Source: CAZHBA01 sp964530225 (GTDB lineage: Bacteria > Pseudomonadota > Alphaproteobacteria > UBA6615). Taken from it: a stretch of DNA of 64,000 nt. The translations under genes were made by a program, and so were the position numbers. This document shows positions 1-9,179 of the stretch, in pieces. Each line of letters opens with the position of its first letter. Within the stretch, counting starts at the first letter, position 1. The stretch is taken from assembly GCA_964530225.1 (NCBI GenBank), contig CAZHBA010000064.1:56377-120376 (forward strand). Reading direction: 5' to 3'. Below the pieces are notes generated by a model that had not been told where the DNA came from, made no database searches, and saw nothing but the letters and a program-made list of their open reading frames with translations.

Positions 1-2
1 GT

Positions 3-1112
3 CCGATCGGCGGGGCGCTCGCCGACATGTTGGATCGGCGTAAAATTGCCGTCGTAACGCAAGCCGCGCTTTGTGTTGTCGCCATTGTCCTGGTCGCGCT
101 GACGATGTCTGGCCTCATGACCATTTGGCTATTGTTCGCGTTGGCGCTGGCGCGTGGTATTACCGCTGCCTTCTGGCAGCCGGTGCGCCTGGCGATGATG
201 CCCAACCTAGTGCCGCGCGAGGAAATGCCCACCGCCATTGCACTCAATTCGAGCACCTTCCACTCAGCTCAGTTCATTGGCCCGGCGCTGGCCACAGGCT
301 TGCTTACTTTGGGCGGACCGTCTCTGGCTTTTGCCTTCAACGTGGTAGCCGCGGGAGCCATGGTGTGGGTATTGATGGTGATCGACGTGCCGGCGACGGC
401 GGACGGCAAACGCCTGCGTGGCAGCGTCTACGCCGAGATGGTCGAAGGCATACGCTTCGGGGTGACCCATGCCGGTATTGGCCCGATGCTTTTACTACTG
501 CTGTTTCTCGGCATTTGCATTCGGCCGCTGACCGAACTGTTGCCCGGCTTTGCCGATTTGGTATTCGGGCTCGACGTTGGCGGTTATTCGACGATGGTTT
601 CGTCGGTCGGTCTCGGTGCGATGAGTGGCGCCGTCTGGATGCTGCGGCAGGGCAATCGCGGCGGCATTACCGCCATATCGTTGCGCTCCGGCCTTGTCGG
701 TGGTGCTGCGGCGTTGCTGTTCGCGCTCACCAACTGGCTACCATTGGCGATGGTGTGTCTAGCGGTTGTTGGGTTCAGCATGACCAGCGGTGGCATTGCC
801 ACCCAACAACTTGTACAGCTGGCGGTACCCGACGAATTGCGCGGGCGGGTGTTGAGCCTGTTCGGTATGATTTTTCGTGCTGGTCCGGGTGCGGGCGCCC
901 TGATTATGGGCCGGATTGCTGACGCAACCGGTTTGGCGTGGCCGGTCGGTATCGGCGCAGCGTTGGGCCTGATTGCTTATATCTTCGCCAATACCCACCG
1001 GAACCGGCTGCAAGCCGCGCTCGAAGATGTGGGCCGGTCACTGGATATTACTACCACAAGAGCGGCAGCCGCTAAAACCAGCCGGCGCTCGGCTGGGCGG
1101 GCGGCGGAATAA
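3..1112 (+). CDS. MFS transporter, 5' end outside the window
   Basis: This is a multi-pass inner-membrane exporter of the major facilitator superfamily, most like the EntS/MFS_3 group. The frame is open from the first bases and reads PIGGALADMLDRRK, the conserved loop between membrane helices 2 and 3 of MFS proteins, so roughly 60 N-terminal residues lie upstream of the window. About ten hydrophobic segments follow, and the stretch around FWQPVRLAMMPNLVPREEM is typical of MFS_3 proteins. The C-terminus is a short basic, alanine-rich cytoplasmic tail. The substrate cannot be deduced. It ends 73 bp before glnD on the same strand. The ATG at 27 is internal and is not the true start. Confidence 0.85.
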   Translation, partial: PIGGALADMLDRRKIAVVTQAALCVVAIVLVALTMSGLMTIWLLFALALARGITAAFWQPVRLAMMPNLVPREEMPTAIALNSSTFHSAQFIGPALATGLLTLGGPSLAFAFNVVAAGAMVWVLMVIDVPATADGKRLRGSVYAEMVEGIRFGVTHAGIGPMLLLLLFLGICIRPLTELLPGFADLVFGLDVGGYSTMVSSVGLGAMSGAVWMLRQGNRGGITAISLRSGLVGGAAALLFALTNWLPLAMVCLAVVGFSMTSGGIATQQLVQLAVPDELRGRVLSLFGMIFRAGPGAGALIMGRIADATGLAWPVGIGAALGLIAYIFANTHRNRLQAALEDVGRSLDITTTRAAAAKTSRRSAGRAAE

Positions 1113-1185
1113 CAACGTAGCAGGAGATAATCTGCGCCGGGATGTGCTAGAAAGTCCCGTTGCCGATTACTGAAACTGCGGTGTT

Positions 1186-3948
1186 ATGAGCGAAACAAAG
1201 CGTCAGCGCGACATAATTGACCGCGCCGCCCTAGCCGAGGAGATCGCGGTCTTGCGGACGGAGGCGCGCGACGATATGGGCGGCCGCAAGGCCGTGCTCG
1301 AGAGGTTACGCGCAGCGTTGGAGGCTGGCCGGGACGTGGTCCGCCGGCGGTTTGAGGACGGTAAGGCCAGCGGCACGCGGGCCGGGGCCAATCTGACATT
1401 CCTGTTCGATCAGATTATCCACATCGCCCACGACGTGGCCGCCGAGGAGTATCCATCTGCCAACCCGACCAGCGCTGACCGTCTCGCCATCGCCGCGGTC
1501 GGTGGATATGGGCGCGGCGAAATGGCGCCTTTCTCCGATATCGACCTCTTGTTCCTGCTTCCCTACAAGCAGACGCCGCGTGGCGAGCAGATGGTGGAAT
1601 ATATTCTGTATCTGCTGTGGGACCTTGGCGTCAAAGTCGGCCATTCGACGCGTTCGACCACCGACTGTGTGCGCCTTGCAAAGCAGGATCTTACGATCCG
1701 CACGGCGCTTCTCGAGGCCCGTTTTCTACGGGGCGATCAAGCCCTATTTCTGGAATTTTGCGCTGCCTTCCAGGAACGTGTCGTCACCGGGACGGCGGTC
1801 GAGTTCGTCGATGGCAAGCTAACGGAACGCGATGAGCGGCACAAAAAATTGGGCGACAGCCGTTATCTCGTCGAGCCTAATGTCAAAGATGGCAAAGGCG
1901 GATTACGCGATCTGCAGACGCTCTTTTGGATCGCCAAATACACCTACCAGGTCGACAATGTCAGCGAGCTCGTGGCCCACGATGTGCTATCGGACGAGGA
2001 GGCGCGTAACTTCGCCAAGGACCAGAATTTTTTGTGGACGGTACGCTTCTACCTTCATTATCTGGCCGACCGCGCCGAAGAGCGCCTAACTTTCGATTTG
2101 CAAACGCGCTTGGCCGAATGCATGAACTATACCGACCATGCCGGTGCCAGCGGGGTCGAGCGGTTCATGAAGCACTACTATCTGGTGGCCAAGGACGTCG
2201 GCGACCTAACCCGTATTTTCTGTGCTTCGATCGAGGCCGAGAATATGCGCAAGCCCATAATCAAGCTGCCGCGGTTCGGTCGGTCGCGCGACCTCATGGG
2301 TTTCAAGCTTGACAGCGACCGCCTGACAGTGAGCGATGATGGAATGTTCGCCCGCGATCCGGTGGCGATGGTGCGATTGTTCCGCGTTGGCCAGCTGGAA
2401 GGCATCGACATACATCCCCATGCGCTGCGGCTGGTGACGCAAAACCTGCGCAAGATTGGTAAAAAGATACGTAGCGATCCCGAAGCGACCCGTTTGTTTA
2501 TCAATATCGTGACGTCGACGGATGAACCGGAAGTAGCGCTGACGCGCATGAACGAAGCGGGTGTCTTTGGGCGATTTTTACCCGATTTCGGCCGCGTCGT
2601 CGGCCAGACCCAGCACGACATGTATCATGTCTTCACGGTCGACGAGCACACCATTCAGGCGATTGGGCTATTGGCCTCGATCGAACGCGGCGAGCAACGC
2701 CGCGAGCATCCAGTAGCGAGCGAATTGTTGCCGACCATCGGTTCGCGCCGTGCCCTATACGTTGCGGTCTTATTGCATGATATCGCCAAGGGGCGCGGTG
2801 GCAATCATTCTGAGCTCGGCGCCGAGGTGGCCCGCAAGGTCTGCCCGACCCTAGGGCTAAGCGAAGAGGAAACGGAAACCGTTGAGTGGCTGGTGCGCCA
2901 TCATCTGGCCATGAGTGATGTGGCGCAGAAACGCGATTTGACGGACGCCAAGACTATTACCGACTTTGCCGAATTAGTTCAGTCGCTCGAACGGTTGCGG
3001 CTACTGCTGTGCTTGACGGTGGTCGACATGCGTGCGACCGGACCGAACGTTTGGAACAACTGGAAAGCGGAACTGCTGCGCGAATTATACGGTGCAACCG
3101 TAGACGTGTTATCCGGTGGCCAGTTGACTCAGGCCCACATCACTCGGGTCAAAGCCGCCAAGGAGGCCTTGCAGGCCCGCCTCACCGATTGGCCAAAAGC
3201 CGACATTGAAGCCCAGCTTGGGAGGGGCTATCCAGGTTACTGGCTAACTTTCGACGATGAGGCGCTCGAGCGCCAGGCGCGTCTCATGCGTACAGCCGAA
3301 TTGGAACACCGACCGCTGACAGTCGAGATCCGGGTCGTCTCTGATCTCGATGTGACGGAAGTGACCATCTACACGCAAGACCATCCCGGTCTATTCTCGC
3401 GCATCGCCGGCGCGTTTGCTGCCGTCAGTGCCAGTATCGTCGACGCTAAGGTGTTCACCACGACTGAAGGCATGGCACTCGACGTGTTTTGGCTCCAGGA
3501 CGCCAACGCGCGGGCCTTCGATCAGACGCTGGCGTTGGCGCGCATGTCGGTACAGATCGAGCGGGCACTGGCCGGAGAGATGAAGCGCGACGAGGCTCAT
3601 GCCGAGCGCACTTTCGTGCCCGAGCGCACCCGCGTCTTTGCTGTGGCGCCACGGGTCATCATCGACAACCAGGCGAGCGCAACCCACACAGTGATCGAAA
3701 TTAACGGCCGTGATCGGCCCGGCTTCCTCTATTCAGTGACTCGTGCTCTGTACTCACTGTCGCTGCAAATATCGTCGTCGAAAATTTCAACCTATGGCGA
3801 GCGTGCGGTCGATGTCTTCTATGTGAAGGACAGCTTCGGTATGAAGGTGACCCACGAAGATCGCTTGGAGAAAACCCGCAACACTTTGCTTGAAGCCATC
3901 GGCGAAGTTGATGATGCTTCAGACCAACGCTCGGCGGCGGCTGAATAA
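1186..3948 (+). CDS. glnD: [Protein-PII] uridylyltransferase / uridylyl-removing enzyme
   Basis: GlnD is the cytoplasmic glutamine sensor of nitrogen control: it uridylylates PII proteins when glutamine is low and removes UMP when glutamine is high. At 920 residues it is full length. The nucleotidyltransferase motif GGYGRGEMAPFSDIDLL starts at residue 106. The HD hydrolase motif LLHDIAKG has its His-Asp pair at about residues 531-532, with HHLAMSDVAQ downstream. Two C-terminal ACT domains, the glutamine-sensing part, begin near residues 726 (TIYTQDHPGLFSRIA) and 836 (VIEINGRDRPGFLYS). It starts at ATG 1186. It precedes murJ by 61 bp, and glnD-murJ-trpS is a familiar alphaproteobacterial order. 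No key residue appears to be missing. Confidence 0.97.
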   Translation: MSETKRQRDIIDRAALAEEIAVLRTEARDDMGGRKAVLERLRAALEAGRDVVRRRFEDGKASGTRAGANLTFLFDQIIHIAHDVAAEEYPSANPTSADRLAIAAVGGYGRGEMAPFSDIDLLFLLPYKQTPRGEQMVEYILYLLWDLGVKVGHSTRSTTDCVRLAKQDLTIRTALLEARFLRGDQALFLEFCAAFQERVVTGTAVEFVDGKLTERDERHKKLGDSRYLVEPNVKDGKGGLRDLQTLFWIAKYTYQVDNVSELVAHDVLSDEEARNFAKDQNFLWTVRFYLHYLADRAEERLTFDLQTRLAECMNYTDHAGASGVERFMKHYYLVAKDVGDLTRIFCASIEAENMRKPIIKLPRFGRSRDLMGFKLDSDRLTVSDDGMFARDPVAMVRLFRVGQLEGIDIHPHALRLVTQNLRKIGKKIRSDPEATRLFINIVTSTDEPEVALTRMNEAGVFGRFLPDFGRVVGQTQHDMYHVFTVDEHTIQAIGLLASIERGEQRREHPVASELLPTIGSRRALYVAVLLHDIAKGRGGNHSELGAEVARKVCPTLGLSEEETETVEWLVRHHLAMSDVAQKRDLTDAKTITDFAELVQSLERLRLLLCLTVVDMRATGPNVWNNWKAELLRELYGATVDVLSGGQLTQAHITRVKAAKEALQARLTDWPKADIEAQLGRGYPGYWLTFDDEALERQARLMRTAELEHRPLTVEIRVVSDLDVTEVTIYTQDHPGLFSRIAGAFAAVSASIVDAKVFTTTEGMALDVFWLQDANARAFDQTLALARMSVQIERALAGEMKRDEAHAERTFVPERTRVFAVAPRVIIDNQASATHTVIEINGRDRPGFLYSVTRALYSLSLQISSSKISTYGERAVDVFYVKDSFGMKVTHEDRLEKTRNTLLEAIGEVDDASDQRSAAAE

Positions 3949-4009
3949 AAGCCGATCATAAGCGGGCACGCGCCTTTCCTTTGCCTTGATTTGCGATTAA
4001 GAGCGCGCC

Positions 4010-5557
4010 ATGGAGCTATTTCGATCGATCGCCACTGTCGGCGGCTGGACTATGGGTAGCCGGGTGCTGGGGTTTGTTCGTGACATTCTAATTGCGAGCT
4101 TGCTCGGCGCCGGCCAGGTCACCGATGCCTTCTTCGTGGCTTTGCAGTTGCCCAACATTTTCCGCCGATTATTTGCCGAGGGGGCGTTGAACGCCGCTTT
4201 TGTACCGTTGTTCGCCGGTGAGCTGACCCAGTCGGGGCGCGCTGCCGCGCGTGAGTTTGCCGAACGCGTCCTCGGTGTGATGGCGGGTGTGCTGATCGTG
4301 TTCAGCCTGCTTGTGGAAATATTTATGCCCGAGGTCATGGGTGTGATTGCCGGTGGATTTCGCAACGACTCGCAAAAATTCCAGCTTGCGGTCGATTTTG
4401 CGCGTCTGACCTTTCCCTATCTGCTGTTCGTCTCGCTAGCGGCGATGCTTAGCGGTATTCTCAACACGCTTGAGCGTTTCGTCGCCGCTGCCGCCGCGCC
4501 GATCCTGTTGAACATCATTCTGATCGGTGCCTTGGTCGCGGTCAGTCTTGGTTGGTTACCGGATCCGGGGCTGGCTCTGAGTTGGGGTGTCCTGATCGCT
4601 GGCGTCGGCCAGTTCGTGTGGCTGGTGCTCGCGTGCGCGCGCGCCGGCCTGTTGCCGACCGTGCCGCGTCTGGTGTTGGGTCCGCGGGTGCGCCGACTGT
4701 TTGCGCTGATGGGCCCGGGGATCGTCGGCGCCGGGGTCTACCAGATCAACGTTCTGATCGGCGTGCGTTTGGCCTCGGAGTTGCCCGAGGGTTCGGTGTC
4801 GTTTCTGTACTTCGCTGACCGGGTGAACCAATTGCCGCTGGGTGTTGTTGGTGCGGCTGTCGGCGTCGCTCTGCTGCCTCTTCTGTCGCGCCAACTGAAA
4901 GCGGGCGACAACGCCGGCGCACGTGACAGCCAGAACCGGGCAATCGAGTTCGCCATGTTGTTGGCCATACCGGCAGCGGCGGCGTTGTTGGTCCTGCCCG
5001 GTCCTATTGTCACGGTGCTGTTCCAGCGCGGGCAGTTCGGTGGTGACGATGCGCTGGCGACGGCGGCGACGCTGGCGGCGTTCGCCGTCGGCCTGCCCGC
5101 CTATGTATTGATCAAGGCGCTAGTACCGGGCTTTTTCGCCCGCGAAGACACCGCGACGCCAGTTAAAATCGCTATTGGCACGCTGATCCTCAACGTTGCG
5201 GTGGCGCTGAGCCTGATGCCGTTCCTCGCCCATGTGGGTATAGCCCTGGCGACAGCGATCTCGGCGTGGGCCAATGCCTGTGCACTCACGGTTCTGTTGT
5301 ATCGGCAGGGAGTACTGGTGCCCGATGCCCGCCTCAAGGCCCGGCTGGTTCGCGTCGTCCTGTCGTCGGCGTTGATGGCAGCGGTCTTGTGGCTGGTAGT
5401 TTGTGGGCTGTCGCCGTGGTTGGTTCCCGGATCTCTGCAGGGGGTTGTCGCTCTGGTCGTGGTGGTGGCTGTTGGTCTGGTCGTCTACGGCGGGCTGGTA
5501 CAAATCCTGGGTGTTATGCGTTGGACGGAAATGCGTACCCTACTGCGTCGTACCTGA
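4010..5557 (+). CDS. murJ: Lipid II flippase MurJ
   Basis: MurJ (MviN) flips lipid-linked peptidoglycan precursors across the inner membrane. The 515-residue protein is almost entirely hydrophobic and is consistent with 14 transmembrane helices. The N-terminus, FRSIATVGGWTMGSRVLGF followed by RDILIASLLGAG, is the family signature, and the RRLFAEGALNAAFVPLF segment after it is also diagnostic. Basic residues sit in the expected cytoplasmic loops. The ATG at 4010 is preceded by an AAGAG ribosome binding site. The gene lies between glnD and trpS, as in other alphaproteobacteria. Length and motifs look intact. Confidence 0.96.
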   Translation: MELFRSIATVGGWTMGSRVLGFVRDILIASLLGAGQVTDAFFVALQLPNIFRRLFAEGALNAAFVPLFAGELTQSGRAAAREFAERVLGVMAGVLIVFSLLVEIFMPEVMGVIAGGFRNDSQKFQLAVDFARLTFPYLLFVSLAAMLSGILNTLERFVAAAAAPILLNIILIGALVAVSLGWLPDPGLALSWGVLIAGVGQFVWLVLACARAGLLPTVPRLVLGPRVRRLFALMGPGIVGAGVYQINVLIGVRLASELPEGSVSFLYFADRVNQLPLGVVGAAVGVALLPLLSRQLKAGDNAGARDSQNRAIEFAMLLAIPAAAALLVLPGPIVTVLFQRGQFGGDDALATAATLAAFAVGLPAYVLIKALVPGFFAREDTATPVKIAIGTLILNVAVALSLMPFLAHVGIALATAISAWANACALTVLLYRQGVLVPDARLKARLVRVVLSSALMAAVLWLVVCGLSPWLVPGSLQGVVALVVVVAVGLVVYGGLVQILGVMRWTEMRTLLRRT

Positions 5558-5675
5558 TGCGATTTTGATGGCGGCTTGACGGTAGGCTCCGGCCCGGCGA
5601 TAACGGCGCGCCCCGCCCCGATCAGGTGGCCAGCAAATGCCCCTCGGGCGTCCAAACCCCCTGGAGAAGCTATCC

Positions 5676-6707
5676 ATGAGCCGTATTTTTTCAGGTGTTC
5701 AGCCGACCGGTGACCTCCATCTTGGTAACTATCTCGGCGCGATCCGCAACTTCGTCGGCCTGCAGAACGATTTCGAATGCATTTACTGCGTCGTCGACAT
5801 GCACGCGATCACCGTGTGGCAGGACCCGGCTGAGCTGGCTGCGAACACCCGCGAAGTTGCGGCGGCGTTTCTGGCTGCGGGCATAGATCCGGCGCAAAGC
5901 ATCATGTTTAACCAGAGCCAGGTACCGGCCCATGCCGAGCTCGCCTGGATATTTAACTGCGTTGCGCGGATGGGCTGGCTCAACCGAATGACCCAGTTTA
6001 AGGAAAAAGCCGGCAAGCACCGCGAGAACGCATCGGTTGGCCTCTATGTCTATCCCAACCTGATGGCCGCCGATATTTTGGCTTACAAGGCGACCCATGT
6101 GCCGGTTGGAGAGGACCAAAAACAGCATTTGGAGCTAACGCGCGATATCGCGATCAAGTTCAACAACGACTTCAACGCCGAATATCTGCCGGTGGTTGAA
6201 CCGCTGATTTTAGGCGAAGCCACCCGGGTAATGAGCCTGCGCGACGGCAGTAAGAAAATGTCTAAGTCGGATCCGTCGGACTATTCGCGCATCAATCTGA
6301 CCGACGGGTCGGATGCGATCGCGCAAAAGATCCGCAAGGCGCGTACCGACGTTGACGCTCTGCCGGGCCCCGCTGTTCTGGCCAGCGACGGCGGTCATGT
6401 GGAGGCGGTCTACGAAAAGGCGCGTCCGGAAGCGTTCAACCTACTGTCAATCTATGCCGCGCTGTCGGAAGAGTCGATGGCGATGACACTGGAGCAATTC
6501 GAAGGTGCCCAGTTCAGCGCTTTCAAGGGCGAGTTAGCCGATTTGGCGGTCGCCAAACTGGGGCCGATCGGCGAAGAAATGCAACGGTTGATGGCCGATC
6601 CCGGACATGTCGATAGCATTCTGCGAGATGGCGCGGCGCGGGCCAACGCCATCACCGAGCCGGTTCTACGTGAAGTGCATGAAATCGTCGGGTTCCTGAA
6701 CCCATAA
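5676..6707 (+). CDS. trpS: Tryptophan--tRNA ligase
   Basis: TrpS is a class I aminoacyl-tRNA synthetase that charges tRNA-Trp in the cytoplasm. The HIGH-type motif is HLGN, within PTGDLHLGNYLG near residue 15, and the KMSKS loop is intact near residue 194 (KKMSKSDPSD). The product is 343 residues, the normal length. The frame is open from an ATG at 5637, but the start at 5676 is preferred: it gives the canonical MSRIFSGVQPTG N-terminus and has a GGAGAA site just upstream. The gene follows murJ. A non-coding stretch of about 730 bp separates it from nfuA. Confidence 0.97.
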   Translation: MSRIFSGVQPTGDLHLGNYLGAIRNFVGLQNDFECIYCVVDMHAITVWQDPAELAANTREVAAAFLAAGIDPAQSIMFNQSQVPAHAELAWIFNCVARMGWLNRMTQFKEKAGKHRENASVGLYVYPNLMAADILAYKATHVPVGEDQKQHLELTRDIAIKFNNDFNAEYLPVVEPLILGEATRVMSLRDGSKKMSKSDPSDYSRINLTDGSDAIAQKIRKARTDVDALPGPAVLASDGGHVEAVYEKARPEAFNLLSIYAALSEESMAMTLEQFEGAQFSAFKGELADLAVAKLGPIGEEMQRLMADPGHVDSILRDGAARANAITEPVLREVHEIVGFLNP

Positions 6708-6889
6708 AATTTCCGGTAGTGTGGTGCCGGTCGATTATTCCGCCTGCGAGTAGCAATGCCAGAAAGACAGAGATACAGAGACCATATCGACATGCTCGTG
6801 GTGTTGGTAGCAACGTGCCACAAAAGCCGTACACCGGGCGAGCCCTCGAAGATCGTTTGCACTGGGCCAGCCCGGTAAGATTCACGCGA

Positions 6890-7108
6890 CTACGGCTGAT
6901 GGTCACCGGTTAACTGCGCAAGTTCCTTGACGCCATCCCGCCACATATAGCCACTGACAGCGATTTGCGGGTATAGTGCGCGCATGACGATGCCAACTCG
7001 ATCGAGCGACAGACCGTCGACGGCAAAACGGTTGCGCACTTCTGTAACGAAGCTAGGGATGCCATCGGTGTGGCGGCCGAAATTCTCCACCAGCCGAAGA
7101 CCGGGCAA
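6890..7108 (-). pseudogene. Remnant resembling the N-terminus of an adenylate/guanylate cyclase
   Basis: A 72-codon minus-strand frame with a TTG start reads LRLVENFGRHTDGIPSFV, then LSLDRVGIVMRALYPQIAVS and GYMWRDG. From memory this matches the region before the catalytic domain of many alphaproteobacterial class III adenylate cyclases, where a helical segment is followed by a conserved LHPQ...GYxW motif. Nothing corresponding to the catalytic domain follows: the frame stops after GDHQP, and the DNA between it and trpS shows no cyclase motif. An in-frame stop lies directly upstream of the TTG. I read it as a decayed gene; a short hypothetical protein is the alternative. Confidence 0.4.
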
Positions 7109-7435
7109 TTGTTATCCTGAGATGGGGCACCCGGATGAGCCTGTTCTAAGGTGTTGGGTACGGTCGCCGTGACCGGCTCGACCGTGGCCGCACCATCCGG
7201 TTTGTAGCGGCGAATTGTGACCTTGGTTTACTGGGGATAAATTGTGGAACGAGCATAAATAAGTCCCTTGTTCAATTGATTATTTTGATATTAGCGCTAG
7301 CTACGCGATGATATTGGGATACTTGATTTGTTTGGGAAATAGTCCAAATTAGCGCTAATAGAAGTTGGGATTTCGGCCATTTCTTAACAAGGCCGGTTTT
7401 ATGAGACGCCGAAACGTTGCGGGAGATATCAAATC
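7109..7435. other. Non-coding leader region upstream of nfuA, with repeated palindromes
   Basis: No gene is seen here. The first half is GC-rich like coding DNA and may belong to the decayed locus. The second half, from about 7230, is clearly A/T-rich. It holds two copies of the palindromic core TAGCGCTA, within TTAGCGCTAG at 7291-7300 and TTAGCGCTAA at 7349-7358, and between them an inverted repeat TTTGG...CCAAA at 7331-7348. This arrangement suits a promoter/operator for nfuA, but no convincing -35/-10 pair could be fixed. Confidence 0.4.
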
Positions 7436-7990
7436 GTGTTTATTCAGACCGAAGAAACCCCGAACCCGGCGACTTTGAAATTCCTGCCCGGCCTCGATGT
7501 GATCGCCGCGGGCACCGCCGATTTTCCTAATCGCAAAACGGCAGAGTGCTCGCCGTTGGCAATGCGGTTGTTCGATGTTTCCGATGTTATAGCGGTGTTC
7601 TTAGGCGCCGATTTTATCACCGTCACCAAGGCGCCGGATGTTGACTGGCAAGTGCTGAAGCCAGCCGTCCTGGGCGTGATCATGGAACATTTCACGTCTG
7701 GCGACCCAGTTATCCGCGAAGCTGCCAGACCCGCCCACGCCATCGGCGACGGTAACAACGGCGAGATTGTGTCGCAGATTGTCGAGTTGCTCGACACGCG
7801 TGTTCGCCCCGCGGTTGCCATGGATGGTGGGGATATCGTATTTCACGGGTTCGAAGAAGGTATCGTCTACCTGCATATGCAGGGTGCGTGTGCCGGTTGC
7901 CCAAGTTCGACGGTAACGTTGAAGATGGGTATCGAGAACCTGCTACGCCATTACGTACCGGAGGTTAAGGAAGTACAAGCCGTTCTGTAA
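7436..7990 (+). CDS. nfuA: NfuA-type Fe-S cluster carrier
   Basis: This is a scaffold or carrier that transfers [4Fe-4S] clusters to target enzymes. The N-terminal Nfu_N domain starts with FIQTEETPNPATLKFLPG. The C-terminal NifU-like domain carries the cluster-binding CAGC motif with cysteines at residues 152 and 155, followed by PSSTVTLK. It is 184 residues, full length for the family. Translation starts at GTG 7436, matching the conserved N-terminus; GGGAGA lies about ten bases upstream. In related genomes the gene also sits near trpS. The palindromes just upstream may make it iron- or stress-regulated, which is inference. Confidence 0.93.
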   Translation: MFIQTEETPNPATLKFLPGLDVIAAGTADFPNRKTAECSPLAMRLFDVSDVIAVFLGADFITVTKAPDVDWQVLKPAVLGVIMEHFTSGDPVIREAARPAHAIGDGNNGEIVSQIVELLDTRVRPAVAMDGGDIVFHGFEEGIVYLHMQGACAGCPSSTVTLKMGIENLLRHYVPEVKEVQAVL

Positions 7991-8123
7991 GAAACGGCCT
8001 ATCAGGGGGTAGATTCAGCGGCCGGGTAACTATAAGTCGCCGCCAAATTTCTTAAATTCAGTCAAATTTTGGTGCGTCTCTGCCCGCGCACTCGACGAAT
8101 AGGCAAGCTTGGCAAGAGCTGAC

Positions 8124-9167
8124 ATGGGGATACTAAGAGATTACCAACGTGCCGCGCTAGCGCTGATCGCGATCAGCGTCTTAGCGTTATATGGCACTGC
8201 CATCGCGTTTCCGGTGGAGCGACAGCAGAAGGAGGCGGTGGAATGGATCGCCCTGCCCGACACTGCGCCGGTAACAAACTTGCCCGCGGTGGAGACAAAG
8301 TTAGCGTTGGCGAGGGCAGCTACGGATGATGCGGTCGAGGCGGCGAAACGGCCCACCGTTATTGCCGTGACCGAATTGCGGAACAAGTTTAGCGCCGCCG
8401 CATTCGATTTGGCTGTGGTTCGGCAAGGTAGCCAGCCGGTGCCCCGGCTGTTTGTTGGCGCTCTACCGCCCGACTTCGATAAGCTGGCCGAGGCTGGCAA
8501 ACTCAAGCAGACCTTCTTCCAGATGGTTTTGCCGTTGACTCTCAAGGTGAACGAAGAAATTCTCGCTGACCGCCATCAAGTGCTGCTGTTGCAAAAGAAA
8601 ATCTCCGCCGGCCGCGAGCTTTCCGATAAACAGCAGAATTGGTTGACTGAATTAGCGGCCCGTTATGACATTCCGCCCGGCGACGTTCCGGAGTTATTAC
8701 GTAGGGTCGATGCGATATCGCCGGCATTGGCTCTGGCCCAGTCGGCAGAAGAAAGCGGTTGGGGTCGCTCCCGGTTCGCCGTGAAGGGTAATGCGTTATT
8801 CGGACAAAGGAGCTGGGATGAGGGTTCGGGCATCGTTCCGCAGCGACGCGATGAAGGTAGTCGGCACGAAATACGCGTGTTTCCCTCGCTGCTCGATAGC
8901 GTTCGCAGTTACGCTAGGAACTTGAATGGTCACCCGGCCTACGGCGATTTTCGAACTCGCCGCGCGGCGATGCGCGCGCGCAATGCCGAGCTTAATCCCT
9001 ACGGTTTGATCGAAACACTAACGGCATATTCCGAACGCCGTGAGCACTACATTCAAACGATTCAGAAGATTTTGCGTGTCGATAATTTGGAAGAGTTGGA
9101 GGGCGCGCGCCTAGAGGGCTGGCCCCTAAAGACAACGCAAGCACAAACGCCTAAACGCCAGCGCTAA
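8124..9167 (+). CDS. Bax-like glucosaminidase-domain protein
   Basis: This is a probable periplasmic, membrane-anchored peptidoglycan N-acetylglucosaminidase of the Bax/mannosyl-glycoprotein endo-glucosaminidase family. A signal-anchor (ALALIAISVLALYGTAIAF) is followed by a linker of about 170 residues. The catalytic region then begins ALAQSAEESGWGRSRFA, where the second Glu of EE is the likely acid, and continues with KGNALFGQRSW. The C-terminal part (FPSLLDSVRSYARNLNGHPA) is typical of Bax. ATG 8124 is used; an in-frame TTG at 8109 would add five residues. It is convergent with the deacetylase gene 12 bp away. The exact bond cleaved is not known from sequence. Confidence 0.85.
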   Translation: MGILRDYQRAALALIAISVLALYGTAIAFPVERQQKEAVEWIALPDTAPVTNLPAVETKLALARAATDDAVEAAKRPTVIAVTELRNKFSAAAFDLAVVRQGSQPVPRLFVGALPPDFDKLAEAGKLKQTFFQMVLPLTLKVNEEILADRHQVLLLQKKISAGRELSDKQQNWLTELAARYDIPPGDVPELLRRVDAISPALALAQSAEESGWGRSRFAVKGNALFGQRSWDEGSGIVPQRRDEGSRHEIRVFPSLLDSVRSYARNLNGHPAYGDFRTRRAAMRARNAELNPYGLIETLTAYSERREHYIQTIQKILRVDNLEELEGARLEGWPLKTTQAQTPKRQR

Positions 9168-9179
9168 CCCGCCGCAAGA

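Noticed and set aside
6652..6906. 84-codon minus-strand frame overlapping the trpS end
   Set aside because: It has one hydrophobic stretch but no family resemblance and overlaps the well-supported trpS coding region.
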